From NCBI RefSeq assembly GCF_048544455.1, contig NC_133534.1, positions 220,810,292 to 220,874,291 on the forward strand: a stretch of DNA of 64,000 nucleotides, written 5' to 3'. The stretch comes from Silene latifolia (lineage: Eukaryota > Streptophyta > Magnoliopsida > Caryophyllales > Caryophyllaceae). The notes beneath the pieces were generated by a model. That model saw only the letters and a list, made by a program, of their open reading frames with translations, was not told the DNA's origin and searched no databases. Made by a program: the position numbers and the translations under genes. Below, one piece after another: positions 45,490-56,571 of the stretch; positions within the stretch are counted from its first letter, which is position 1; every line of letters begins with the position of its first letter.

Positions 45490-45967
45490 TGATTCCTAAC
45501 AATTATAAACTGCAAAGCAAACAATTAATCATTATTACCTCTAATTTTGTTGTACATTAGGGTAACTACTACTAGTGCTTAAATTTATTGACAATTACAT
45601 AAACTCTTTCATATAAATTAAATTAAACTTGAATTATTCACGTACCGAATATAAAATAATCGTATGAATGAATATTAACGATCAATGAATTGATAATGAA
45701 AAGGGTAGAAGATGAATATATATATTGTTATGTTAATGTTACCTTAACAATGGAGATATGTTGTATGTTTTTTTTTTTTTGAGTGCGTAGGAGATATTCA
45801 ACAATTAAAAGTACTAGTAAACTCAGGTTTCACAACCTTGTTTCCATATTTGTGCGCTTTTATATGGAAGGAGATCAAGAGATGGATTTAAAGCCCATTG
45901 TTTGCATTATAATTTATATATCCCCATAGGAACTATGTCCACTTTTGAAAGGGCATCGATTGACTTA
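45490..45967. other. Upstream region of the MED15-like gene
   Basis: AT-rich; an ATATATATATTG stretch near 45716 may serve as a TATA region on the minus strand. No other feature recognised. Confidence 0.35.
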
Positions 45968-46187
45968 TAGCTCGTTTGGTTTACCCCTTGTAAATGATGG
46001 GAGTTGGAAAATCTTATGAATTGCAAAATAAAGACTTATTTGGTTGCTCATTTTTTGGCAAAGTGTTGGAATTCAATATTCCAAGGGGTTTCCAAGGAAT
46101 TCCAACTCCTCCATAATGGAGGAGTTGAATTACCTAGGCCCCCCTAGGTAATTGCAAACTCCCATGGAGTTGAATTCTTATATAGAT

Positions 46188-47524
46188 TGTAATACTCCGT
46201 ATTTATGGTCTTGGGGGTACTCTATCGAGTAGCCCTTACTCTGTCGAGTAAGGGTATGTTGCGAGAATAAAATAGTTTCGACTGTTGGGCACTCGATCGA
46301 GTAGTCGGGGCACTCGATCGAGTAGAAAGTACTCGATCGAGTACCTTGGGTACTCGATCGAGTGTCCGGTTTCTGGGAGTTTTTCGCGGGTTTTGTTAAT
46401 TATGCGATTAGGGTATTTAAACTTAATCGTCGTTGTTTTAATTCACTTTTACCAAAACCTAAAACCTGTTTAAGAGAGAAAGCAGTCAGTCATCTTCCTA
46501 ATCGCATCCTTAACAATTCCCGGAGTTCAGACGGTCAGTTCGTGTCGTAGTTCGTGTCGTTGGATTCCTTGCGTCGAGGGTAAGCTTTTAATATAATTTA
46601 TATAATGTTTTGCTAGGTTTGGTCAAACCCTAATTTGGGATTTGGGGGTTTTATGAATAGTAAGTAATTGGTAGTCTTTATGTGTTGTATGTTAGGAGGA
46701 GAATTCGTAGAAGAGGCGTTTTGAGACAAGAGAGATACCGTCTGCGTGTTGTGCTTTCCAGGTAGGATTTCTACTCGTATTAGTCCCATAATGGGATATT
46801 GGTGATGTGCTGTAGTTAGTTGCTTGATATGATGATTGTGTTTGTAATTGTGCTTGTGGTTGTGTTGTTGATGGCTCTCGAGATGCGTTCTCGGCTGAGT
46901 GGGGTCACTTGCGGGAGTGATCTCACGCCCTAGTTTCGCCCTTCGTGGAACCCGCCACGAAAGGGGATGTGCACATTAATGGACGGGGTTATCGCTCGTA
47001 CGATGAGCGGGGCTTAGGTGGGAACGGCTGCGGTCCCCATGGCAGCGGCGGGTCCGGTGGACGGTCAAGTATTGAGATGATGGGAGTTGGTGGTGTATGT
47101 GTGTGTGTGTGATTCGGTCAAATTGTCTGTTTGTCTTATTGTTGTTATCTATATTGATTGTGTGATTAGTACTGACCCGGTGTTGTTTTGTAAAACTGCG
47201 GTGATCCATTCGGGGATGGTGAGCAGATATTGAACAGGTATAGAGATGAATCTTTGGGATAAATTTGGGATGGCCACGGCATGACGATAGAGTCTTCCAT
47301 TTGTAGTTTAGCATTTATTTACATTTGATTGAGAACAGATAGTTTGGAATAATGTATCGTACCTTTCAGTTTGGTTTCGAGGATTGTACTTATTCATTAA
47401 ACTACTTATAATAAATGTTGTTTTCGTTTTGTCTATTTGATTATCATGCCTCAAGGGCAACCGAGATGGTGATGTCTTCATACCGAGTGGTCTGGTAAGG
47501 CACTCGGAGTATGAGGGTGTTACA
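46188..47524 (+). repeat. 5' LTR of the gypsy element, 1337 bp
   Basis: TG...CA ends. The first 210 bp (U3) carry six CTCGATCGAG-like decamers. Differences from the 3' LTR are mainly short indels, many at CAG/CTG. Confidence 0.92.
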
Positions 47525-47525
47525 A

Positions 47526-47540
47526 ATGGTATCGAGCGAC
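47526..47540 (+). other. Primer-binding site of the gypsy element
   Basis: TGGTATCGAGCGACG starts two bases after the 5' LTR. It equals the common initiator-Met tRNA site TGGTATCAGAGC minus an A, the same CAG-to-CG loss seen elsewhere in this element. Confidence 0.65.
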
Positions 47541-47984
47541 GATCCGAAACCCGTAACCAATGAACTTAATGAACATAGGGAGTCAATTAAAATGAACCCG
47601 GGTAAAAGTTGTAGGAGCTAGTGCAAAGGCTTGGGAGACGTCCTAAAGTCGCGGGGTTCGCCCTACAACTTTGAACCGGTCACATGGGGGAAATGTGTGT
47701 TGAGTCATGTGTGTGCTTAGTAACTTGCGTGACAATGTGATGGAATGTTTGATTTGATTGTTGGATGTTGAAGGAGAAGTTGAGAATGTGAAAGAAAAGT
47801 AATATATATATGTAGACGTGATGATGGAATAACATGTTGGATGTTTACAATGTGGCTTTAATAGCATGATGAATTGATCTTGTTGATAGTATAATAGATG
47901 CGTAGCATATGTATTCTGATAGCATGTGATTTTATAAAGTTAGCATGTTAGTATACGACGTAATATGCGGGTAGCTCTTACGTA

Positions 47985-48270
47985 TTGGTGGTACTTGATC
48001 GAGTGAGGCTGACTCGATCGGGTAGGTTTTTGGCGATTTTGAGTCCAGAATCGAGTTTTGGGGCACTCGATCGAGTAACTAGGGGTACTCGATCGAGTAG
48101 GGGGTCACTCGATCGAGTAGCCTAGATACTCGATCGAGTGGGTTAGAGATCAGAAGGTCTGTTTGGTTCTGGAGTTTGGGTACTCGATCGAGTACATGGG
48201 GGCACTCGATCGAGTAGCCCGTTACTCGATCGAGTGGGTTTGGATACTCGATCGAGTAGGTCCCATGCAG
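47985..48270 (+). repeat. Palindromic decamer array in the gypsy leader
   Basis: About ten copies of [T/C]ACTCGATCGAGT[A/G] (some with one change) spaced 10-50 bp apart, between primer-binding site and gag ATG. Each core CTCGATCGAG is a perfect palindrome. Confidence 0.9.
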
Positions 48271-48336
48271 CGCGTTTTCGTTTTTTGAGGTTTAGTACGC
48301 GTGTTTATGTTTATCCCTTTCTTATATAGCTTCAAG

Positions 48337-49400
48337 ATGCCGCCCAAGAGAAATGCTTTGTACGCGAGAGCTGAGCTTATGACTACGGATGACATCGTCA
48401 AGATGTTAGAGCACCGGGACGCTCTTCTTGAGACCCTGAAGAGAGTGAATGAGGACAAGGATAAGAGTAAGGAGAAGGAGGTTGACCATGCTAAAGTCGG
48501 CCCTCTATATTGCGAGGTTTAACCCGAAGGAGTACAAGGGAGTTGAGGAGCCTAACCATCTTGATAGTTGGTTGAGGGAGATGGAGAACATCTTTGGATT
48601 TAGTTTATTTTCTGTCGATGAGATGAGAGTGGATCGGGCTGCATTCTATCCGAGGGAGGCGGTGGCAAGTGGTGGGATTCCGTGAAAGTGAGCGCAAGGA
48701 GATATATACCAACCGGGGTTACCCTGCTATACCTTGGGAGGAGTTTCGTAGGGTGTGAGGAAGGAGTTCGTACCAGAACATGTGAGGAGTAAGTTGAGGG
48801 AGGAGTTCGACAAGTTTAAGATGACGGTGAGATGTCGTGTTTGAGTACTACAGCGGTTCAATAAGAAATCCAGATACGCCGAGGACATGGGTTTGAGTGA
48901 GGAGAATCGGCTTTGAGGTTTGAGAGAGGGCTAACCACGAAGATTATGGATAAGTTACCCGTGGGAGTCCTTGCGATGTGAAGGAAGCGTATGAGAGGGC
49001 GGGAGAGCGAGAGGCTAGTGGAGATGGCTCGGGAGAGGTCGGGTGGAGAGAAGAGGAAGTCCGAGAGCGAGGGTGGTGGCCAATCTAATTTCAAGAAAGG
49101 CAACCACAATCAATCTAAGGGATTTTCTTCCGGGTTCCGGGTTTAGTCTTTGGAACTTCCTTTGGGCGAGGTCGTGGGAGTGTGAGCAACACTGGGAGTG
49201 ACTGCTTTGGTTGTGGTGGCGTAGGCCACAAGAGACATGAGTGCACGAGCGCAGGGATCCTTTCGAGACTGCGCGCAGAGCTTTGCGAGCAAGCAATGAC
49301 CCAGTGGATCATGGCCAAACCGGGAGGTCGAGCTATCGAGTGGAGGCAACCGCAACGGCGGTAATTCTTATCGAAGACACCGATGAACAACAACAACAAT
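48337..49400 (+). pseudogene. Gypsy gag (capsid/nucleocapsid), frameshifted
   Basis: Starts MPPKRNALYARAEL at 48337. The capsid region continues in another frame (FNPKEYKGVEEPNHLDSWL, 48530) and further fragments; a CCHC knuckle CFGCGGVGHKRHEC lies near 49202-49243. Several frameshifts interrupt it. Gag assembles the particle that carries the RNA. Given the error pattern in this element the frameshifts may not all be real. Confidence 0.75.
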
Positions 49401-49410
49401 CAAGGGTCGG

Positions 49411-49860
49411 GTGCTAAGCCGACCGCATCGCCTAGTCTTGTCCGGGGAGGTGGGCGGAAGACCGATGTGGCAAGTTGTTCATGATGGACAAGAAGGCGGT
49501 GAGGAGGATGCGCACGTTATCACCGGTACATTCCTTGTTAATGGTATTCCTACGTTCATTTTGTTTGATTCGGGGGCTTCTCAATCGTTTGTGTCTTCGA
49601 GTCATGTAAAACAGTTGGGGTTGAGAGTATATGAGTCTGTTAGGGAGCAAGTTTTCATACCTTCAGGTGAGTCTGTATCGTGTGGGAGGTTGTTTAGGGA
49701 TGTATCTTTGATAGTTGGGCAAGTCGATTTCCCTGTAGACTTGCTAGAGTTTCCTTTTAATGGTTTTGAGATGATAGTTGGGATGGATTGGTTAGGAAAG
49801 TATAAGGCTAAGATAGATTGTCATCAAAGAGAGTGTCCCTTAGAGGTCCTAAGGGTGTAA
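49411..49860 (+). pseudogene. Gypsy aspartic protease region
   Basis: A 149-codon frame with the active-site triplet in LFDSGASQSFVSS and the downstream hydrophobic IVGMDWL. It would process Gag-Pol. Broken from neighbouring domains by frameshifts. Confidence 0.85.
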
Positions 49861-50800
49861 GTGTGTCTTATCGTGGGTTTCTAGTCAAACCCAAAGTTAA
49901 GTTGATTGCAGCTGTCACTTTGAAGTCGTATCTGAGGAAGGGATGTCCTCTGATTTTGTGCCATGTGAGAGATGACCGGATAGAGAGCCCGGCAGTTGAC
50001 GAGATACCAGTGGTGGGAGAATATGCGAGATGTTTTTCAGAGGAGATTCCGGGTTGCCACCGAAGAGGGAGATAGATTTCACCGTTGAGTTGAAGCCAGG
50101 GACGGGGCCAATCTCTAAGGCACCGCACCGTATGGGTCCTAAGGAGATGGAGGAGCTTAGGAAGCAATTGGATGATTTGATAGAGAAGGGATACATTAGA
50201 CCAAGTGTATCGCCTTGGGAGCACCAGTTCTTTTCGTGAAGAAGAAGGATGGAACTTTGAGGTTATGCATAGATTACCGGGAGTCGAACGTGTGACGATA
50301 AAGAACAAGTATCCTTTGCCAAGGATAGATGACTGTTTGATCGGTTGAGTGGTGCAACGGTCTTTTCTAAGATCGATTTGAGGTCGGGGTACCATCAGGT
50401 GAAGATTAGAGATGTGGACATACCGAAGACAGCTTTCACGTCGAGGTATGGCCATTATGAGTATGTGGTGATGCCATTTGGGTTGTCCAATGCGCGGCGG
50501 TGTTTATGGATTTGATGAATAGGATCTTTGACAGTTCTTGGACCAGTTTGTGGTGGTGTTTATCGATGACATCTTAATCTACTCTAAGACTAAGGAGGAG
50601 CATGAGGAGCATCTGAGGATCGTGTTGCAGACTTTGAGGGATCATGAGTTGTATGCTAAGCTGTCCAAGTGTGAGTTCTGGTTAGAGAAAGTTGCTTTTC
50701 TCGGGCATGTAATCTCTAAAGATGGGGTAGCTGTGGATCCGGCGAAGATTGAGGCGGTGACAAAGTGGGAAGCACCGAAGAATGTTCTTTGAGGTTAGGA
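49861..50800 (+). pseudogene. Gypsy reverse transcriptase
   Basis: Fragments in different frames: [16 protein letters not shown] (50057), [16 protein letters not shown] (50170-50220), [10 protein letters not shown] (50370), [19 protein letters not shown] with catalytic IDD (50545), and [15 protein letters not shown] (50697). At least five indels break the frame, several at CTG/CAG. Confidence 0.85.
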
Positions 50801-51466
50801 GTTTCTTGGGTTTAGCTGGATACTACGAGACGGTTCGTGAAAGATTTCTCCAAGATAGCTAGACCGATGACGGCGTTGATGAGGAAAGAGAACAGGTTTC
50901 GTTGGGATGAGAGTTGTGAAACGGCGTTCCATACCTTAAAGGAGCGTTTGACCACGCTCTGTCTTGCCATTACGAAGGGAGCGAGAATTTCGAGGTCTAT
51001 ACTGGATGCCTCGAAGAATGGGTTGGGATGTGTGTTGATGCAGAATGGTAAAGTAATTGCCTATGCTTCTAGGCAGTTGAAGCCTTATGAGGAGAACTAC
51101 CCTACTCATGACCTGGAGTTGGGTGCAGTGGTGTTTGCTCTCAAGATTTGGAGGCACTACCTTTATGGAGCAATCTTTAAGGTATTTTCTGATCACAAGA
51201 GTCTCAAGTACATCTTCACGCAGAAGGAGTTGAACATGAGACAGAGGAGGTGGATGGAGTGGATTGGCGATTACGACATGGAAATCATCTACCATGAAGG
51301 AAAGGCCAATGTTGTTGCTGATGCTTTGAGTAGAAAGAGTGTACATTCCTTGTGTACAGCTCTATCCTTGATGAGGCTGAGGGATGAGGTAGCGAGCTTT
51401 GGGATTCATATGATGCAGAAAGGAGATGCTATGGGTGATATGACAAAGACACATGGAGTTTTATGA
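50801..51466 (+). pseudogene. Gypsy RNase H
   Basis: From the connection [11 protein letters not shown] (50790-50825, with a frame change) through [40 protein letters not shown] and [14 protein letters not shown]. One long frame from 50837. It removes the RNA strand after first-strand synthesis. Confidence 0.88.
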
Positions 51467-51487
51467 TGATATTCGAGGTAAAAGGCT

Positions 51488-52466
51488 TTGGATCCTAAAA
51501 TAGTGGAGGGGAGAGCGAGTAGAGAAAGGGACAGTGTCCGGTTTTCCATTCACACAGATGGTAGCTTGAGGTTTGATGATAGGTGGTGTGTTCCTAATGA
51601 CGAGGAGTTGAAAAAGACAATCATGACAGAAGCGCATTGCACACCATATTCAGTTCATCCGGGTGGAGACAAGCTTTACAAAGATTTGAAGAAAACGTTT
51701 TGGTGGCCTGGGATGAAGAAAGAGATAGCTGAGTTTGTGTCCCGTTGTTTGACATGCCAGAGAGTTAAAGGGGAACAGAGAAGACCACAAGGTAAGGTTC
51801 AGTCTTTGGAGGTGCCGGAGTGGAAGTGGGAATCCATTTCCATGGATTTCATTGTGGGTTTGCCGAAGAGTCAACAAGGTAACAATATGATTTGGGTGAT
51901 AGTGGATCGGTTGACCAAGTCAGCTCACTTTGTTCCAATGAAAGATACATGGACTAAGGCACAACTGGCTATGGCCTATCGAAAGAACGTGCTTAAGTTA
52001 CATGGAGTCCCTAAGGACATAGTGTCTGACAGAGATGCGAGGTTTATATCGAGGTTTTGGAAGGAGTTGCAGGAATCGTTGGGAACGACTTTGAAAATGA
52101 GTACGGCATTTCATCCTGCGGACGGATGGGCGGACCGAGAGAACAATCAAGACTCTTGAGGATATGTTGCGGGCTTGTGTGATGGATTTTGGTGGTAGCG
52201 GGAGAGAGGTTGGACTTAATAGAGTTTTCTTACAACAACAGACTATCACACCAAGTATTGGTATGGCACCGTTTGAGGCTTTGTATGGGAGGAGATGTAG
52301 GAGTCCGATCTGTTGGGACGATAGTCTTTGGCAAAGTGGTTTTAGGACCAGAGATGGTACATGAGATGGTGGAGCAGATTAAGATGATCAGGGAAAGGAT
52401 GAGAGCGGCCAGGATCGACAGAAGAGTTATGCGAGATCTACATCGTCGGGACATAGAGTTTCGGAG
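51488..52466 (+). pseudogene. Gypsy integrase
   Basis: HHCC zinc region (HPGGDKLYKDL, CLTCQRVKGE), then core domain: first Asp in MDFIVGLPKS, second Asp in VSDRDARF; the catalytic Glu region near 52130-52160 is disturbed (usual DGQTERT reads with a lost CAG). Downstream FSYNN, IGMAPFEALYGRRCRSPICW (52258-52311) confirm integrase. Frameshifts near 52125, 52160-52200 and 52330. Confidence 0.88.
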
Positions 52467-52904
52467 TTGGGGACAAGGTTCTTCGAAAGTGTCTCTATGC
52501 GAGGAGTTATGAGATTTGGGAAGAAAGGCAAGCTAAGCCAGAAGTTTATAGGGCCTTATGAGATCTTAGAGCGAGTGGGGGAAGTGGCTTATCGTTTGGC
52601 TTTTCACGCTTTGGAGAGAGTGCATAATGTGTTTCATGTATCGCAGCTGCGGAAGTATGTGAGTGACTCGTCACATGTGTTGGAGGCAGAGAGCTTAGAG
52701 CTGGATGAGTCTTTATCGTACCTTGAGGTGCCTAAGCAGATCCTAGACCGAAAAGTTAGAAAGACCAGGAGTGGTGAGACAGTTTTGCTTAAGATCCTTT
52801 GGTCTAACCATGAGACCGAGGAAGCTACATGGGAGGCGGAGGACATCATGAAAGAGCGTTACCCTTTCCTTTTTGATCAGGTATGTATGGTTACGGGGAC
52901 GTAA
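52467..52904 (+). pseudogene. Gypsy integrase C-terminus with chromodomain-like tail
   Basis: GPR-type region (GKLSQKFIGPYEILERVGEVAYRL uninterrupted), VHNVFHVSQLRKY, then SLSYLEVPKQILDRKVRK and EEATWEAEDIMKERYPFLF with stop at 52902-52904. The tail resembles the chromodomain of Tekay/Del elements, which may guide insertion to heterochromatin. Confidence 0.8.
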
Positions 52905-53111
52905 CCTTGTTTCTTTTAGGGGGGTAGGAGATGATCGCGAGAGTTTTTAAGAGTTTTTACACCCCTTTTATATGTTGTGTCGGTATGTTTGTCGGGATAA
53001 GTTGGGGTAGTAACATGTTTTACGTTGTGTTTATTTTGACCTTCGCGTCGGGAAGCTTATGGGAGTACCTTTGTTTTGGTAGTGGTTTGAACTTCGGGGA
53101 CGAAGTTCCTT

Positions 53112-53126
53112 TTAAGGAGGGAAGAC
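53112..53126 (+). other. Polypurine tract of the gypsy element
   Basis: AAAGGAGGGAAGAC-type purine run directly before the 3' LTR start at 53127; plus-strand primer site. Confidence 0.75.
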
Positions 53127-54462
53127 TGTAATACTCCGTATTTATGGTCTTGGGGGTACTCTATCGAGTAGCCCTTACTCTGTCGAGTAAGGGTATGTTG
53201 CGAGAATAAAATAGTTTCGACTGTTGGGCACTCGATCGAGTAGTGGGGCACTCGATCGAGTAGGTACTCGATCGAGTACCTTGGGTACTCGATCGAGTGT
53301 CCAGGTTTCTGGGGAGTTTTTCGCGGGTTTTGTTAATTATGCGATTAGGGTATTTAAACTTAATCGTCGTTGTTTTAATTCACTTTTACCAAAACCTAAA
53401 ACCTGTTTAAGAGAGAAAGCGTCGATCATCTTCCTAATCGCATCCTTAACAATTCCGGAGTTCGACGGTCGGTTCGTGTCGTAGTTCGTGTCGTTGGATT
53501 CCTTGCGTCGAGGGTAAGCTTTTAATATAATTTATATAATGTTTTGCTAGGTTTGGTCAAACCCTAATTTGGGATTTGGGGGTTTTATGAATAGTAAGTA
53601 ATTGGTAGTCTTTATGTGTTGTATGTTAGGAGGAGAATTCGTAGAAGAGGCGTTTTGAGACAGCTGTAGATACCGTCTGCGTGTTGTGCTTTCCAGGTAG
53701 GATTTCCTACTCAGTATTAGTCCCATAATGGGATATTGGTGATGTGCTGTAGTTAGTTGCTTGATATGATGATTGTGTTTGTAATTGTGCTTGTGGTTGT
53801 GTTGTTGATGGCTCTCGAGATGCGTTCTCGGCTGAGTGGGGTCACTTGCGGGAGTGATCTCACGCCCTAGTTTCGCCCTTCGTGGAACCCGCCACGAAAG
53901 GGGATGTGCACATTAATGGACAGGGTTATCGCTCGTACGATGAGCGGGGCTTAGGTGGGAACATTTGCGGTCCCCCATCTGGCGTGGTAATGGGTCCAAA
54001 GTGGACAATCGATTGAGATGATGGGAGTTGGTGGTGTATGTGTGTGTGTGAACAGTTCAGTTTGTCTGTTTGTCTTATTGTTGTTATCTATATTGATTGT
54101 GTGATTAGTACTGACCCGGTGTTGTTTTGTAAAACCTGCGGTGATCCATTCGGGGATGGTGAGCAGATATTGAACAAGTATAGAGATGATATCTTTGGGA
54201 TAGTGGGATGGCCACGACATGACGATAGAGTCTTCCGTCGTAGTTTAGCATTTATTTACATTTCAGTTGAGAACAGATAGTTTGGAATAATGTATCGTAC
54301 CTTTCAGTTTGGTTTCGAGGATTGTACTTATTCATTAAACTACTTATAATAAATGTTGTTTCTGTTTTGTCTATTTGATTATCATGCCTCGGGCAACCGA
54401 GATGGTGATGTCTTCATACCTGAGTGGTCCTGGTAAGGCACTCGGAGTATGGGGGTGTTACA
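53127..54462 (+). repeat. 3' LTR of the gypsy element, 1336 bp
   Basis: Matches the 5' LTR from TGTAATACTCCG to GGTGTTACA; followed by TAGAT target duplication at 54463-54467. Confidence 0.92.
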
Positions 54463-54576
54463 TAGATAACCAAACGGATTTGTTAAAATCCTAGGAATTT
54501 CATGCGAGAACCTAATTCCCATTAATTCTATTTTCCTATGGAGTTGTATTCCAATGGGCAATCAAACGATCCCTTA

Positions 54577-54793
54577 GTAAAGGCCGCTATTGTGCGGGTT
54601 TGGATGTCTGATTAAAGGGCTTCTTATCACTATTTTCATCCCTTACTCAAAACCTTTGGTTTTCGGATGACCGAATCCAAGTGGTTGCGAGAGTCATTCT
54701 AATTTGGAGTGATTTGGGGAAAATCTAAAAGTGTCAATTGTTCTAAAAACAAGTTTGCTTTATGCTCTTTTGGATAGGTTGTGAAGGAATAAA
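54577..54793. other. Short intergenic stretch, nothing recognised
   Basis: Unique-looking sequence between the Tourist-like MITE and the TRIM element. Confidence 0.5.
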
Positions 54794-54975
54794 CCCAAAT
54801 TTCCACATGTGAGGGTTGTCTCATTGATAAAAGAGGAGAAAAATTACCACTTTATAAGGCAAGGGGCTACTCCCTCTATTGCCAATTAGTTTTAGAGTTG
54901 AACCTTCTTGAGCCTGCGTTGTGGACTCTTTCTCCTCCGTTTGGATGCGACCCAAGCCCGTTGTTGAATTTAACA

Positions 54976-54988
54976 TGGTATCAGAGCC
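54976..54988 (+). other. TRIM primer-binding site
   Basis: TGGTATCAGAGCC, complementary to the 3' end of initiator methionine tRNA, directly after LTR 1. Confidence 0.8.
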
Positions 54989-56207
54989 TATAGCTAAATA
55001 CCTGGGTTTTCATGGGCCAAAGTTTGCAGTTGGACGAGCAAAGTTGCTCTGTTGAATTTATCCGGTCTGAGTAATACTGGGCCATGTATGCAGCTGGATG
55101 AGCAAAGTTGCTCCCAAAGTTCCATATGTGAGGGTTGTCCCACATTGATAAAAGAGGAAAAGAATCTAAAAAATATAATTAAAAGGCTACCCTAAAATGA
55201 CAAATAACCGCCACCAATACAAAGCCACGTAGGATCCAAAAAGCCATCTAAATTAAAATTTAATGTGATGTGACATATTTAAATGTAATGTTGCATATTT
55301 TTAATGTGACATGACGAATTAATGTGACATGGATTATCAATTTATTATTACATGACATTAATTTAAATCATTTATCTATAAATTAATTTAATTCACTTAT
55401 ATCTATAATATTAAAGGATATTATTATTATTATTATTATTAAATTAATTTTGTATATTAAATATAATGTCTTCCAAAATTTATATAACTCTTACAAATTT
55501 ATATCAAATTTCATAATTTATAATTAATATTGACATTTTAATTGAAATTTTTGTAATAAAACATGTTAATAAATTTCATAATTTATAATTAAAATTGAAT
55601 TTCTAATTGAAATTTTTGTAATAAAACATGTTAAGGAATTAATTAAACCTCATCATATTACTAAACACTTACCATTATTAACATTTTCCTATTTAATTCA
55701 TTGTTTTTAAAATTTTTGTTATAAAACATGTTAATAAATTAATTAAACATCTTCATATTACTGAACACCCACCATTATTAACATTTTCCTATTTTTTTTT
55801 TAAATAAACATGGTAATAAATTGATTAAAACTCTTCATAATACTTAACACACACCAAACTAATTGAAAGTTTTTCCTATTTAATTAATTTTTGTAATATA
55901 ATATATTAATAATTTTATTAAAACTCCTTATATTACTTAACACCCATAATCTTCATTAACATTTTGTCCTATTTAATTCATCTCTTGAGGTCCTCGGCAA
56001 TCAATTATCTAATTTAATAAAGCCACAAAATAAATTAAAAATTAAATTAAAATATGGGAATTTATGGTTGTGTAATGACTATAAAACCTACAATACCTAT
56101 AATAGTTACTATTCACTTTATTTATTTAAAATATGCCCATTTGTCATGAGGTTGTAAGTTGTGGATTGTATTTTATGGTTTAATTTATTTATTTGATTAT
56201 ATTGAGT

Positions 56208-56210
<3 letters not shown>

Positions 56211-56245
<35 letters not shown>
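56211..56245. repeat. (GTT)n microsatellite, about 35 bp
   Basis: Uninterrupted GTT run. Confidence 0.95.
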
Positions 56246-56571
56246 ACCCATAAAGTATATTTTAATTTGTTAGGTTGTTGGTTTTATGAATCGATTGCTT
56301 TATATTTGAATTCATGTTTTCCAGTTGGTTTAATTTAAGTGACTTACATGTGACAATGTTTTGATTCGTTTGTCAAGTTTTTGCCAGGTTGATGTTTTAT
56401 CTTTTGGTCAATGTATTTTTTATATAACTTTAAAGCACCATGAAACGTATGTGAATGTAGATAAGGCAACCATCACGTGGGTTATCTGGAAAGGGAAGAA
56501 ATACAAATCGCACGAAACTGAGGTAAAATTAAAGGTAAAAAAACGTAAGGTAGAAACTGATAAGTAATGGA

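Larger units (their letters stand above)
46188..54462 (+). mobile_element. Complete Ty3/gypsy chromovirus (Tekay/Del type), 8.3 kb
   Basis: LTRs at 46188-47524 and 53127-54462 are near identical and bounded TGTAATAC...GTTACA, with the 5-bp target duplication TAGAT (46183-46187 and 54463-54467). Inside: primer-binding site, leader with palindrome array, gag, protease, RT, RNase H, integrase, chromodomain-like C-terminus, purine tract. RT before integrase and the C-terminal sequence place it with Tekay/Del chromoviruses. Many single-base indels interrupt the frames but the high LTR similarity implies recent insertion. Confidence 0.93.
45968..54573. mobile_element. Tourist-like MITE (about 326 bp) split by the gypsy element
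   Basis: Outer ends TAGCTCGTTTGGTTTACC (45968) and, in reverse from 54573, GGGATCGTTTGATTGCCC are imperfect inverted repeats. They are flanked by TTA at 45965-45967 and 54574-54576. The pieces 45968-46187 and 54468-54573 share inverted stretches (CTCCATGG-type and CCTAGG palindromes). PIF/Harbinger-like with TTA duplication. The Ty3/gypsy element sits between the two pieces. Confidence 0.5.

Noticed and set aside
47985-48270. CRISPR-like spaced repeats
   Set aside because: Repeats are 10-14-bp palindromes with variable spacing in a plant retrotransposon leader; no cas genes and a eukaryotic context.
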